Assembly (NCBI GenBank): GCA_000293845.2
Contig: ALYF01000003.1
Span: forward strand, 744,001 to 808,000
Reading direction: 5' to 3'
From: an alpha proteobacterium IMCC14465
GTDB taxonomy: Bacteria > Pseudomonadota > Alphaproteobacteria > RS24
Length of the DNA: 64,000 nucleotides
Below are positions 34,293 through 43,757 of the stretch, piece after piece. The position numbers and the translations under genes were made by a program. The notes below the pieces were generated by a model that worked only from the letters and a program-made list of their open reading frames with translations, did not search any database and had not been told where the DNA came from. Positions within the stretch are counted from its first letter, which is position 1, and each line of letters begins with the position of its first letter.

Positions 34293-36014
34293 ATGTCAGA
34301 GACAACAATTACATCCGTTCAAACAGGCGTTGACCCGTCACAAGGGCAGGTCAAGCAGATGATTAACAAAATTATGAATTTTGTGAATGAGCCGAGCGTA
34401 CAAAGATCGCTGCCGACTCTTATGGCCGTTATCGTATGTTTTGTAGGGCTTATGGCTTATTTGCTGCTCCAGAAACCAGCACGTACGACATTATACAGCT
34501 CCTTACCGGAAGCTGAAAAAATGCGCGTTGTTGAAGCTTTGAAAAATGCTGGCGTGGATGTGATACTGGACCCGACAACGGGGGAAGTGCTTGTCCCGAC
34601 AACTGAATATCATAACTCCCGTATCATGCTCGCCGCACAAGGTCTCCCCGCCTCAGTGCCGGAAGGCTATTCCGGGCTGAATGATATGCCGATGGGCACA
34701 AGTCGTTCGGTTGAAAGCATGCACATAAAACAAGCGCAGGAACTTGAATTAGCGCGCTCAATTAGTGAAATTGAAACTGTGCTGGCGGCACGGGTGCATC
34801 TGGCATTACCAGAAAAATCCGTCTTTGTGCGGAGTAACCCCGATCCGACAGCTTCCGTATTCTTGCAACTTGCAAATGGTCGTTCACTTGGCCGAACCCA
34901 AGTGGAAGCGATTATTCATCTTGTTTCATCTTCCGTGCCGGGGCTGAATAAAGAAAATGTAACCGTTATTGACCAGAATGGCGCTCTGTTATCGCGCACG
35001 GCGGATGACCCGGATTCAATTCTGTCAGACTCGCAGCTTGAATATAAAATGCGTCTTGAAGGTATTTACCGTCACCGTGTCGTCTCAATTTTGACGCCGA
35101 TTGTTGGTGCCGGCAATGTGAATGCGCAAATCAATATTGATTTTGACTTTACCCGTACGGACAGAACAGAAGAGATTGTTGACCCTAATGGCAATGCGTT
35201 GCGGAGTGAACAAAAGACGCTGGATCAGACTGCCGATTTGACGGCAAAGGGTATTCCAGGTGCCGTGACGAATACACCGCCAACCAAAGCCGAGCTTGAA
35301 ATGGAAGCAGGTCAGGGTGGTGCTGGCGAAGGTGGGCAATTGCAAACACGTTCTTCCAGCGAGGTAAGAAATTTTGAAGTGAGCCGTACGGTGTCCACAA
35401 CTCAGAATCCGCGCGTGCAAATTGACCGTATGTTTGCCTCTGTTCTGGTGAGCGATAAATTGGTTGTTGATCCAGAAACAAATCTGGAGGTCAGACAACC
35501 GCTTTCGGAAGAAGAGATTGAGCGTATTGAAACGCTGGTCAAGGACTCCATCGGTTTTGATGACGCGCGCGGTGATAGCGTGACTGTCAGAAGTGCTGAG
35601 TTTGTTGACACATTGATGAGTGCTGCCGTCCCGTGGTATGAAAAGTCATGGTTCAAGGAAGTGTCCCGTCAGATTACGACAATCTTGATTCTATCTATTG
35701 TTGCTCTTGGTGTGATGCGTCCGCTTTTGTCCAGAATTCTGGTGCCGGTTGGTGCCGTGCCTCCTGGAATGGCTGCTTCAGCCGGTGATGACGATATGGA
35801 TATAGATACTGTGGAAGTTGGTGAAGGTGAAAGCCTCGAGGATATCAAAGCCAAGCTCAAGCCTAAAAAGGCTGCCATATCTGCTGAAATGCTGGATACC
35901 GCAAACACCTATGATGACAAGGTTGCTGTCATTCGTATGATTGTGTCTGATGAGGCTGGCCGTGTGTCAAATGTCTTCAAGAACATGATGCGTCAGGATA
36001 TGGACAATCTTTAA
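34293..36014 (+). CDS. fliF: MS-ring protein FliF
   Basis: 573 residues, the usual FliF size. It forms the inner-membrane base ring. Two membrane helices flank a large periplasmic part: LPTLMAVIVCFVGLMAYLLL near residue 45 and ITTILILSIVALGVMRPLLS near residue 470. Ring-building motifs include TEYHNSRIMLAAQGLPASVP and the ARVHLALPEKSVFVRSNPDP segment. The cytoplasmic C-terminus that binds FliG ends NTYDDKVAVIRMIVSDEAGR. AGGGGAAAG precedes the ATG. Confident. Confidence 0.97.
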   Translation: MSETTITSVQTGVDPSQGQVKQMINKIMNFVNEPSVQRSLPTLMAVIVCFVGLMAYLLLQKPARTTLYSSLPEAEKMRVVEALKNAGVDVILDPTTGEVLVPTTEYHNSRIMLAAQGLPASVPEGYSGLNDMPMGTSRSVESMHIKQAQELELARSISEIETVLAARVHLALPEKSVFVRSNPDPTASVFLQLANGRSLGRTQVEAIIHLVSSSVPGLNKENVTVIDQNGALLSRTADDPDSILSDSQLEYKMRLEGIYRHRVVSILTPIVGAGNVNAQINIDFDFTRTDRTEEIVDPNGNALRSEQKTLDQTADLTAKGIPGAVTNTPPTKAELEMEAGQGGAGEGGQLQTRSSSEVRNFEVSRTVSTTQNPRVQIDRMFASVLVSDKLVVDPETNLEVRQPLSEEEIERIETLVKDSIGFDDARGDSVTVRSAEFVDTLMSAAVPWYEKSWFKEVSRQITTILILSIVALGVMRPLLSRILVPVGAVPPGMAASAGDDDMDIDTVEVGEGESLEDIKAKLKPKKAAISAEMLDTANTYDDKVAVIRMIVSDEAGRVSNVFKNMMRQDMDNL

Positions 36015-36045
36015 GATTGATTGCGTAAGGTAAGGAGTACACATT

Positions 36046-37086
36046 ATGTCCGAAATTGCTCAAACAGAAATGGATGCTGATGACATCTTCTCACAGCTCT
36101 CAGGAACACAGAAATCTGCGATTCTGATGATGTTATTGGGGGAGGAAGAGGCTTCTGAAATCCTAAAAAATCTGGGGCCGAAAGAAGTGCAGCATCTTGG
36201 GAGTGCGATGTATTCTGTACAGGGGCTAGATCAGGATACTGTGAACCGTGTGCTTGATGAGTTTCTTGATATTATCAAAGAGCAAACAAGTCTTGGTTTG
36301 GGTGCCGGTAATTATATTCGCAATGTGCTGATGAAAGCTTTGGGCGAAGATAAGGCGCAATCTGTATTGAGCCGTATCACACCTTCCAGCAGTGACCGTC
36401 CGATTGAAATTTTGGATTGGATGGATGCGCGCGCTATTTCTGAGCTCATTGTCGATGAGCATCCGCAGATTATTGCACTGATTATTTCTTATCTTGATTT
36501 CTCTATGGGCGCGGATGTGCTCAACCTTCTGCCGGATGACCTTCAGCCGGAAATCATTCGCCGTATCGCAACGCTGGAAACGGTTCAGCCTGATGCATTA
36601 CGCGAGTTGGAAGATGTGATGCAAAGAAAGTTTAAAGCCAATACGACGTTGCGTGCCTCTCAAGTTGGCGGTGTCAAAGCGGCAGCGAAAATCATGAACT
36701 TTACCAATCAGAATATGGAAGCCCGTATTATGAAAAATATTGGTAAGGACGATAAAATTTTAATGCAATCTATTCAGGAAAGCATGTTCGTCTTTGAGAC
36801 GCTCATTCTGTCTGATGATAAATCGCTCCAAACATTGCTGCGTAATGTTGAGACAGAACTTATTGTTCTGGCGCTTAAAGGCGCGGATGATGCCCTGAGA
36901 GACAAGCTGTTTTCCTGCATGTCCAGTCGTGCGGCGGCGAATATTATGGATGAGATGGAAGCACTTGGCCCTGTCAGACTGGCAGAAGTCCAAGAAGCGC
37001 AAAAGCAAATTATCGCTGTGGCGCGGCGCTTGTCTGATGAAGGTACGATTGTACTTGCCGGTCGCGGCGGAGATGATTTCGTTTAA
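36046..37086 (+). CDS. fliG: Flagellar motor switch protein FliG
   Basis: 346 residues. FliG sits under FliF in the C ring and receives torque from the stator. LSGTQKSAILMMLLGEEEAS near the N-terminus, WMDARAISELIVDEHPQIIA in the middle domain, and FVFETLILSDDKSLQTLLRN followed by LIVLALKGADDALRDKLFSC in the C-terminal torque domain show all three domains and the charged torque helix. It is preceded by AAGGAG and lies 31 bases after fliF. Confidence 0.97.
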   Translation: MSEIAQTEMDADDIFSQLSGTQKSAILMMLLGEEEASEILKNLGPKEVQHLGSAMYSVQGLDQDTVNRVLDEFLDIIKEQTSLGLGAGNYIRNVLMKALGEDKAQSVLSRITPSSSDRPIEILDWMDARAISELIVDEHPQIIALIISYLDFSMGADVLNLLPDDLQPEIIRRIATLETVQPDALRELEDVMQRKFKANTTLRASQVGGVKAAAKIMNFTNQNMEARIMKNIGKDDKILMQSIQESMFVFETLILSDDKSLQTLLRNVETELIVLALKGADDALRDKLFSCMSSRAAANIMDEMEALGPVRLAEVQEAQKQIIAVARRLSDEGTIVLAGRGGDDFV

Positions 37087-37125
37087 TCCGACTTGTTGGA
37101 TGAGCGTTTTTGATTGAGTTTTTTG

Positions 37126-38151
37126 ATGAGTGAACTTTTTGAACAAGATCTGAGCCCTTTAGCCCCTCAAGAGATTGAGCGGTTGTTAAAGCAGTCGCGT
37201 GATGCGGGGTTTAACCCGGATGAAAACGCGCCGCGCAAACAGCGTGGGGATTTTAAAAAAAGTAATCTGATTGAAATTGCACGGGCCGTTTCCGATGAAA
37301 AAGCGGCGACGTCTGATGCTTCATCTGCCCCTGAAGAGAATGCGTCTGCAGAGGCCGTTCCCCCAGCAAATGAGACTGCGGGTCAATCCACATCTTCAAC
37401 AGAAGATTTGCCCAATGAAACGGGTAGCCAGAGTGTTGACGCTGAAGACGTTGAGTTAACGCCTGAAGAAGCCCTGAAAAAAGCCTTCGAGGATGGCAAA
37501 TCCCTAGGTTATAAAGAAGGGCTTGCCGCAGGGCGTGCAGAAGGCAAACAAGAAGGCCACACAGAAGGGCGAAGCGAGGGCATTACTGAAGGCAGGGCTG
37601 AAGGAAAGCTCGAAGGAGGCAATGAGGCCGAAGCGCGTTTATCTGCGCAGGTTTCAGCGCTGGAAAAACTGATTACCAATACGATTAATTCTGAAACACT
37701 CGATGCCGGATATTTGCGTAACCTGCTGGGTCAAAAAATTGCCGAGCTGGCTTCTGAGCGCGCTGGCAGTGAAATTGCTATCGCACCGGAGGGGTTTTCT
37801 GAAAAAATTGAGAAGCTTTTGGATATGGTGAGCCATGCTGCAGAAACACCGCTTATCTATCTTAACGGCACGGATTACCAATCTGTCGCGCATTTGCTGA
37901 TTACCCGAGATAGTCTCAAAAAAGCTTCAATCCAAATTGACTCGAGTTTGCAACCAGGTGATTTGCGGATTCAAATCGGGCATATCGGTTTGGAAGACCG
38001 GCTGATTAACCGTCTTGGCCTGGAGGCTGGCGAGACGGAACAAAAAGCCGAAGAGAAGCTGGTGGAGATTGGCGAAACCCTCCAGAAACTTTTGGACGAT
38101 GACTCTGGTCAAGCCGATATGAATGACGATGAGGCAAGCTCTGATGAGTAA
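37126..38151 (+). CDS. fliH: Flagellar export regulator FliH
   Basis: 341 residues from the ATG at 37126. FliH binds and restrains the FliI ATPase. The middle contains the characteristic GxxxG-type repeats (GLAAGRAEGKQEGHTEGRSE and on to GKLEGGNE, about residues 137-166), preceded by an acidic, low-complexity N-terminal region (residues 50-110) that makes it longer than enteric FliH (about 235). The C-terminal domain holds LLGQKIAELASERAGSEIAI and LEDRLINRLGLEAG. It overlaps fliI by eight bases, so translation is coupled. Confidence 0.88.
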   Translation: MSELFEQDLSPLAPQEIERLLKQSRDAGFNPDENAPRKQRGDFKKSNLIEIARAVSDEKAATSDASSAPEENASAEAVPPANETAGQSTSSTEDLPNETGSQSVDAEDVELTPEEALKKAFEDGKSLGYKEGLAAGRAEGKQEGHTEGRSEGITEGRAEGKLEGGNEAEARLSAQVSALEKLITNTINSETLDAGYLRNLLGQKIAELASERAGSEIAIAPEGFSEKIEKLLDMVSHAAETPLIYLNGTDYQSVAHLLITRDSLKKASIQIDSSLQPGDLRIQIGHIGLEDRLINRLGLEAGETEQKAEEKLVEIGETLQKLLDDDSGQADMNDDEASSDE

Positions 38152-39472
38152 GCTGATGTCGACTTTATCTGAAGATCTGGAAAGTCTGTCTCTGCGGAAG
38201 CCTGTCCTGCTGTCTGGTCGCGTGAGCCGTTTTGATGGTTCAATGATTTATTGCGACGGCTTTCCTGCCGGTATTGGCGCCCTGTGCCATGTTGAAACTG
38301 ATGGCGAGGAAAACGCAATTGCCGAAATTATCGGATTTGAAAACGGTAAAAATATTCTGTCTTTGCATGAGCTGGGGGCGCGTATCAAAGTCGGTTCGCG
38401 TGTCACCTTGGTTGATGAAGGCGATAGTCTGAAGGCGGGCGATGCTTTAATGGGGCGCGTATTTGATGCGCTTGGTAATCCGATTGATAATCTGCCCGAC
38501 CCGGTGCTCAGCGATAGCTGGCCTTTAATGGGTAAGAACTTAAACCCTTTATCGCGCGAGACCATTGATGCGCCAATGGATGTGGGTGTACGCGCGATTA
38601 ACAGCCTGCTCTCTGTCGGGCGGGGTCAGCGTCTGGGTATTATTGCCGGTTCTGGTGTCGGTAAATCGGTTTTGCTGGGCATGATGACCCGCTTTACGTC
38701 TGCCGATGTCGTTGTGGTCGGTCTGATTGGTGAACGTGGGCGTGAAGTTGGTGAATTTGTAAGAACTGTTATGACGGATGAAACCAGGAAGCGCACAATT
38801 GTTGTGGCAGTTCCGGCGAACCATTCGCCTTTGTTGCGAATTCGGGGCGCATGCCGCGCGACAGCGATTGCCGAATATTTTCGCAATCAGGGCAAGGATG
38901 TCCTGCTGATTATGGATTCCCTGACGCGTGTTGCGCACGCCCAAAGAGAGATTGGTCTCGCTTTAGGCGAGCAGCCGACATCAAAAGGCTATCCGCCCTC
39001 TGTTATTTCTCTTATCCCGCGCCTGATTGAACGGACCGGAACGGGTGTGCCGGGGCAGGGGACGATTACATCTTTTTACACCGTGCTGGCCGATGGCGAT
39101 GATGCCAATGATCCGGTCGTGGATACCGCCCGAGCCATTCTTGATGGTCATATCTTATTATCGCGTGATAATGCCCAGCTTGGGATTTACCCTGCAATTG
39201 ATATTCCATCTTCAATCAGTCGGGTCATGAATGATATTGCCGATGATGAGCATCAGCTGGCCGCACGTCAATTTAGACGATTGGTATCGCTCTATACGGA
39301 AAATAGGGATTTGTTCCTTATGGGCGGTTATGTGCAAGGGCAGGACCCTGAATTGGATCTCGCGATTAAATTATGGCCTGAAATTATCAGTGTTATTAGT
39401 CAGAATGCATCCGAGAAAGCTAATTTTGGGGAAAGCCGTCAGGCATTGCTTAATGTCATTGGGAATATGTGA
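38144..39472 (+). CDS. fliI: Flagellum-specific ATPase FliI
   Basis: 442 residues from the ATG at 38144, which overlaps the fliH stop; an in-frame ATG four codons later also exists. FliI is the F1-beta-like ATPase of the flagellar export apparatus. LGIIAGSGVGKSVLLGMM (Walker A), VVGLIGERGREVGEFV, LLIMDSLTRVAHAQREIGLA (Walker B region) and GEQPTSKGYPPSVISLIPRL are diagnostic. It is followed by fliJ with a one-base overlap. Confidence 0.97.
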   Translation: MSKLMSTLSEDLESLSLRKPVLLSGRVSRFDGSMIYCDGFPAGIGALCHVETDGEENAIAEIIGFENGKNILSLHELGARIKVGSRVTLVDEGDSLKAGDALMGRVFDALGNPIDNLPDPVLSDSWPLMGKNLNPLSRETIDAPMDVGVRAINSLLSVGRGQRLGIIAGSGVGKSVLLGMMTRFTSADVVVVGLIGERGREVGEFVRTVMTDETRKRTIVVAVPANHSPLLRIRGACRATAIAEYFRNQGKDVLLIMDSLTRVAHAQREIGLALGEQPTSKGYPPSVISLIPRLIERTGTGVPGQGTITSFYTVLADGDDANDPVVDTARAILDGHILLSRDNAQLGIYPAIDIPSSISRVMNDIADDEHQLAARQFRRLVSLYTENRDLFLMGGYVQGQDPELDLAIKLWPEIISVISQNASEKANFGESRQALLNVIGNM

Positions 39473-39891
39473 TGTCCGGCAAAAAAAATACATTTGAGAG
39501 ATTGGCGCTTAAAGAACATATTGAGATGACTAAAAAGGCGCGTGATATGAGACTTCTCCATGAGGAGTTGAAACATACTGAGTTAATGAAACAGCAGATT
39601 GATGATGCCTTGGCGCAGACCCCTAAAAAAACGGCGGCGACAACGGGTAATGAGTTGAAGTCCGGCAATTGGTTTGTCGAAAAAATTCTCGAACAACGCA
39701 CCACTATTCAAAATAAATGTGACTTTCTGGAAAATGAAGTCACCACGGCGCAGGAGAAACTATCTGCGGCCCGTCTGCGTCATGCGAAAGCATCGGATAA
39801 GGCGTCTGAACGTCACAAAGAAATCATGCTTGAAAAAGAAAATAAACGCGAAGCTGACCTACCGAAAAGAAATATTATTCGCAACGTCTAA
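39472..39891 (+). CDS. fliJ: FliJ-like export chaperone
   Basis: 139 residues, starting at the TGATG overlap with fliI. The protein is almost entirely charged coiled-coil (LKEHIEMTKKARDMRLLHEE, VTTAQEKLSAARLRHAKASD), as expected for FliJ, which fits into the FliI hexamer and recycles chaperones. FliJ sequences diverge widely, so the call rests on coiled-coil character, size and position between fliI and fliK. It is the last gene before a new sigma-54 promoter. Confidence 0.75.
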   Translation: MSGKKNTFERLALKEHIEMTKKARDMRLLHEELKHTELMKQQIDDALAQTPKKTAATTGNELKSGNWFVEKILEQRTTIQNKCDFLENEVTTAQEKLSAARLRHAKASDKASERHKEIMLEKENKREADLPKRNIIRNV

Positions 39892-39906
39892 TGGCATTAT
39901 TTTTGC
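39892..39906 (+). promoter_or_regulatory. Sigma-54 promoter for fliK-fliL-fliM-fliN
   Basis: TGGC at 39892-39895, seven bases, TTGC at 39903-39906, immediately after the fliJ stop. The GG-N10-GC spacing is exact, and the fliK GTG start is 38 bases beyond. Confidence 0.82.
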
Positions 39907-39943
39907 AATTAAAGTTTCGTGAAGAACTAATTACGAGGCTTTC

Positions 39944-41545
39944 GTGGTTCAAATTGATTCCAAAATCCCTGTAGGGACTGAAAACAAAACTGTCGGTGAT
40001 GCCCAGAAATCTGCGCATTCATCGTCTGGTGGCGTGTTTGAAATGCTGTTTTCAGGACTTTCAATCCCCGAAAGTGAAGCCGGGGAGACATTGCATCTTT
40101 CAGAAGAAGACTTGCAAAGTTTTTCTGTGTTGACGGGCATGGGGTATCTGAACAGCGTTAAAGGTCTCGTTGGCGCGACAGATTCTGACGACATGCTGGA
40201 TTCTGATGCGGAGCTTTCAGAGGAAATACCTCTCTTTGGTCTCGATATGGAGGCGTTGGAGCTTTCTCTGCCAAGCGATCACAATAGCGCGGCACATAAT
40301 GAAGCGTCTCCCGAGACAATTATTGGTCTTGCTCACATTATCGACCCTCTCACATCACCCGCTATGAGTGTCGGCGCGTTATCGACTGCGACTTCTGGTA
40401 ATGGTGTTCAAGACGTTTTACTCACCCCTAATGGCCTGTCTTCTGGCCTCTTATCCGGTAGTTTTAATGTGTCGGCTTTAGGGCAGGGTGCGCTGGTGAT
40501 GAATTCTGGCTATCTGCCGGGGCAAGTCTCGATAAATGCAGCAAGTGCTGATGGCGTGACGATGAACAATATGGCGTTGCAACCCAGCACGCCTCAGGCA
40601 TTGCTGGGTGAGAATGGTCTCAAGCCACTATCTGCCTCGGATATGGCGGCGCTAACTGATGAGGAAAGTCCGGATATTCTTATTCGCCGTGTTATGGACG
40701 GTATGAAAAACAACATAGAATTTGATGTTGAAACCTATGGCAAAAATACTGGTCTCAAAAATGCTGGCATGAATGGCGAGAAAAGCGATTTGCAAAATAT
40801 GCTGATGCGCGGCACCTCACAACTTGCCAACCAATCAGGCCAGTCAATGATGGTGCAAAACCAAGCGCTTCAGCTTGCTTCACAGTTGAAAGCGGGTCTT
40901 GATGCGGCGGATGATTTACGTCCCGGCTTGCGCGATGGCAACCTATCACAGACAAGCAGTCTTGGAGGCTCTTTGAACGCGACATCTTCAGCGAGCTTTG
41001 CAGGTGGGCATTCCGGTCAAGGTGGTCATACAGGGCAGGGTATGGCGCAACCAAATGTTTTCTCCTCATCAGGTGGTTTGGTTTCCGCTAAGGGTGAGCT
41101 TGATTTAATGCAGGATAAATGGACGAAAAATCTCGCCGAGCGTATCGAGAAATCTCTGCGCGATGGTCAGCAGGAAATTGATTTAGTCTTGAAGCCTAAA
41201 AATCTTGGTAAGTTGAATTTACGTCTGGCGATGAATAATCAGTCTTTGAATATTCAAATACAAGCCGATAATCAGCATGTGGTGTCCTTGCTTCAAGACT
41301 CTGAGGCTCGTTTAACGCAAATGCTGGATGGTAGCGGCTTTAAGGGTGCGCAACTTGCGTTTACGTCTGGCTTTGGTGATGCTTCTGGTTTCGGGAAGCG
41401 ACAAAATCAGTCACAACAACAGGATGAAAGAATTACGGCTACGTCGCAAAACGGGCTGGTCAAATCATCCGGAGAAAATATAATGGTCGGAGCAGAAGGC
41501 CGATCATCGGATCATGGTAAAACAGGCGTTGACGTCATCGCCTGA
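39944..41545 (+). CDS. fliK: Hook-length control protein FliK
   Basis: 533 residues with a GTG start; GAGG lies six bases upstream and no closer ATG fits. FliK measures hook length and switches export to filament-type substrates. The long N-terminal part is low-complexity and Gly/Ser/Leu-rich, as in other FliK proteins. The conserved C-terminal Flg_hook domain is clear at about residues 400-480: DLVLKPKNLGKLNLRLAMNN, then SLNIQIQADNQHVVSLLQDS, then RLTQMLDGSGFKGAQLAFTSG without its last residue. It is first in an operon with fliL, fliM and fliN. Confidence 0.88.
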   Translation: MVQIDSKIPVGTENKTVGDAQKSAHSSSGGVFEMLFSGLSIPESEAGETLHLSEEDLQSFSVLTGMGYLNSVKGLVGATDSDDMLDSDAELSEEIPLFGLDMEALELSLPSDHNSAAHNEASPETIIGLAHIIDPLTSPAMSVGALSTATSGNGVQDVLLTPNGLSSGLLSGSFNVSALGQGALVMNSGYLPGQVSINAASADGVTMNNMALQPSTPQALLGENGLKPLSASDMAALTDEESPDILIRRVMDGMKNNIEFDVETYGKNTGLKNAGMNGEKSDLQNMLMRGTSQLANQSGQSMMVQNQALQLASQLKAGLDAADDLRPGLRDGNLSQTSSLGGSLNATSSASFAGGHSGQGGHTGQGMAQPNVFSSSGGLVSAKGELDLMQDKWTKNLAERIEKSLRDGQQEIDLVLKPKNLGKLNLRLAMNNQSLNIQIQADNQHVVSLLQDSEARLTQMLDGSGFKGAQLAFTSGFGDASGFGKRQNQSQQQDERITATSQNGLVKSSGENIMVGAEGRSSDHGKTGVDVIA

Positions 41546-41566
41546 TGTTGAGTTGAGGATAAGAGT

Positions 41567-42187
41567 ATGTCTGAAGAAAATGCTGAAGAACAAGGCGGTG
41601 GCCTCGTCAAGATTTTGCTTTTTGCTGGTGGCGGGGTGCTCTTGCTCCTCCTCGGTCTGGGTATTGGCTTTCTGGTTTTTGGTGGTCAGCCTACGGACCC
41701 TTCCGAAGAAATTGAACGCATTATTGAACGGTCTGACCCTGCAGCAGCTGCACGGGCAAAAGCTGAAGCGGAAGCGGCCGCTGCTGCTGAAGAAGGTGAA
41801 GTGGGTGAAGATGGTGAACTGTTAGGCCCGCCGCAAAAAGTCGTTAAAATTTCCCCGGATGTGGAGATTTTCCAGACGACTTATTATGAATTTACCGGTA
41901 CATTGACGACTAATCTCAAAAATTCGCGCAAATTCCTGCAAGTCGGCATTGGTGTGTCGACACAATATGACGAAACGGTCATGGAAAATGTTGATTCGCA
42001 TCAACTGGCGCTCAGGTCAGAAATGCTGGGTGTTCTCTCAGGTTTTTCGGTTGAACAACTGCAAGACAAAGCAGGTCGCCAGTCTTTGCTCGACCAGCTC
42101 CGCGATGTTATGAATGCAAAGCTAGAAGAACTTGAAGGCTTTGGCGGTATAGAGGGTGTTCACTTCACATCCTTTGTGGTGCAGTAA
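41567..42187 (+). CDS. fliL: Flagellar basal body-associated protein FliL
   Basis: 206 residues. FliL is a single-pass inner-membrane protein that rings the stator and supports motor function. One membrane helix is near residues 13-38 (KILLFAGGGVLLLLLGLGIG). A long Ala/Glu-rich linker follows (RAKAEAEAAAAAEEGEVGED). The periplasmic stomatin-like domain starts near residue 95 with FQTTYYEFTGTLTTNLKNSR and ends with GIEGVHFTSFVVQ. It lies 21 bases after fliK. Confidence 0.9.
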   Translation: MSEENAEEQGGGLVKILLFAGGGVLLLLLGLGIGFLVFGGQPTDPSEEIERIIERSDPAAAARAKAEAEAAAAAEEGEVGEDGELLGPPQKVVKISPDVEIFQTTYYEFTGTLTTNLKNSRKFLQVGIGVSTQYDETVMENVDSHQLALRSEMLGVLSGFSVEQLQDKAGRQSLLDQLRDVMNAKLEELEGFGGIEGVHFTSFVVQ

Positions 42188-42202
42188 GGATTTGGAATTG
42201 TA

Positions 42203-43192
42203 ATGGTTGCGTCACGTAAACTCTCAACGGATGAAGTCAACGCCCTTTTAGAAGGGCTGGAAGCTTCAACAAACTCGCAAGGCGGGGTCGCTGTTGACCT
42301 TTCCGAGAGCAGTGACGTGCGCCAATTTTCCTTTGGTTCGGATGATCTTTCTGTTCTGGGTGATTATCACGCCCTGCGGATGATTAATGAACGCTTTGCA
42401 CGTTTTTCACGGGCTGTATTCCTACCCATGTTGCGTATTCAGCCACGTATCTCGTCTTTTCCGCCTGAGGTGAAAACCTTTGACGAATACACATCCGAGA
42501 TTGACAATTTTATGAGCCTGACAACGGTTCGTATTGAAGAATTGCGTGGCTCTATGTTGATGGTATTTGACCCGGGCTTTATCTCGAAGCTGACCGATTC
42601 TTATTATGGTGGCACGCTGACGAAAACAGTAAATGCGAAAGCTGAATTCACAGCCACTGAAGATCGTTTGATTGAAATATTGACGCGCGGCCTCAATGAG
42701 GTGCTTGAAAATTCATGGCGTGATTTGATGCCTGTGACTTTTAAAGAGCAAGGCCGCGAAGTGAACCCTCAATTTGCCTCTTTTGTTGATGGCACAGATA
42801 CCGTCATTATTTGCAGTTTTGTGGTGCAGCTCCCGAATATTGATCCCGCGACATTCCAAATTATTTACCCTTTGCAAACGCTGAAACCAATCGCGTCGCA
42901 ATTGCGGTCACGTATTCAGTCTGAAATTATTGATGATGATGTCACATGGCGCGACAGGTTGGAGCGCGCCGTTTTGGATATCCCGCTTCTTGTGGATGTT
43001 CTTTTGGCAGAGCCGAAAATTGCTCTGAGTAATCTCATTCATATTAAGCCGGGTGATGTTTTACCCGTTCAACTTGCCGAATCTGTTGATATTCGGCTTG
43101 AAGAAAACCCGTTTTTCGAAGGGGAAATGGGAGATGTTGCAGGCCAGTTGGCCGTAAATCTGACGAAACGTCTAGATAGTCACAGCGCGTAG
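42203..43192 (+). CDS. fliM: Flagellar motor switch protein FliM
   Basis: 329 residues. FliM is the C-ring protein that binds CheY-P. STDEVNALLEGLEAS is the usual N-terminal CheY-binding stretch in variant form. GDYHALRMINERFARFSRAV, FDPGFISKLTDSYYGGTLTK and the C-terminal SPOA domain (LLAEPKIALSNLIHIKPGDV) are typical. It starts 15 bases after fliL and precedes fliN by 12. Confidence 0.95.
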   Translation: MVASRKLSTDEVNALLEGLEASTNSQGGVAVDLSESSDVRQFSFGSDDLSVLGDYHALRMINERFARFSRAVFLPMLRIQPRISSFPPEVKTFDEYTSEIDNFMSLTTVRIEELRGSMLMVFDPGFISKLTDSYYGGTLTKTVNAKAEFTATEDRLIEILTRGLNEVLENSWRDLMPVTFKEQGREVNPQFASFVDGTDTVIICSFVVQLPNIDPATFQIIYPLQTLKPIASQLRSRIQSEIIDDDVTWRDRLERAVLDIPLLVDVLLAEPKIALSNLIHIKPGDVLPVQLAESVDIRLEENPFFEGEMGDVAGQLAVNLTKRLDSHSA

Positions 43193-43204
43193 AAAGGCAG
43201 AAAC

Positions 43205-43591
43205 ATGTCAGAAACAGATCAAGAAACAATCGAAGAGAAGGACACAGACGCCACGGAAACTGTGGATGCAGCAGCTGATGCCGGTGCGGCGATGAACGAA
43301 GCGGCACCTGCGCCAAGAAGTGAAAAGGTGAGTATCGAGAATCTGCGTGTTTTGGAAAATATTGAGGTCAATTTGACGGTTGTCGTCGGTGGCACGGAGC
43401 TTAAAATCCGGGATTTGTTGCGCCTCAATGAAGGCTCTGTCATTGAACTTGACCGCCTTGCCGGTGACCCGCTTGATATTCTTGCCAATGGCATTGTTAT
43501 TGCCAAGGGTGAAGTGGTGATGATTGGCGAACGTTTCGGTATCCGTTTTACGGAGATTGTTGACCCTGAAAAACGCGTCGAAAACCTTTAA
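43205..43591 (+). CDS. fliN: Flagellar motor switch protein FliN
   Basis: 128 residues. The first 45 are acidic and low-complexity. The SPOA domain follows: VLENIEVNLTVVVGGTELKI, then LLRLNEGSVIELDRLAGDPL, ANGIVIAKGEVVMIGERFGI and RFTEIVDPEKRVENL, all near family consensus. FliN completes the C ring and docks the FliH-FliI export ATPase. It is the last gene in the fliK-fliN operon. Confidence 0.95.
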   Translation: MSETDQETIEEKDTDATETVDAAADAGAAMNEAAPAPRSEKVSIENLRVLENIEVNLTVVVGGTELKIRDLLRLNEGSVIELDRLAGDPLDILANGIVIAKGEVVMIGERFGIRFTEIVDPEKRVENL

Positions 43592-43600
43592 TTGTCGGTA

Positions 43601-43657
43601 ATTTGACATGCCGAGGGCTTGATAAAAGCCTGTGTCAAATTTCAGCGTTAAAACTTT
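43601..43657 (+). terminator. Possible hairpin terminator after fliN
   Basis: ATTTGACA (43601-43608) pairs with TGTCAAAT (43633-43640), and inside it GGCTT (43616-43620) pairs with AAGCC (43626-43630). A T run begins at 43655. The internal bulge and the gap before the T run make this a weak terminator or an attenuator. Confidence 0.4.
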
Positions 43658-43710
43658 TTTTAAAAATCAAATAAATTCAAGAGTTTAAGAGCCCTCCTTG
43701 CGCACCACTT

Positions 43711-43725
43711 TGGCACGCCTTTTGC
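43711..43725 (+). promoter_or_regulatory. Sigma-54 promoter for fliO-flhB operon
   Basis: TGGCACGCCTTTTGC matches the full -24/-12 consensus, the best site in the window. The start should be near 43737, and AGGAGG lies between it and the fliO ATG at 43758. Confidence 0.9.
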
Positions 43726-43757
43726 CTATTAGTCTTTAACTAAGGCAGGAGGCTTTT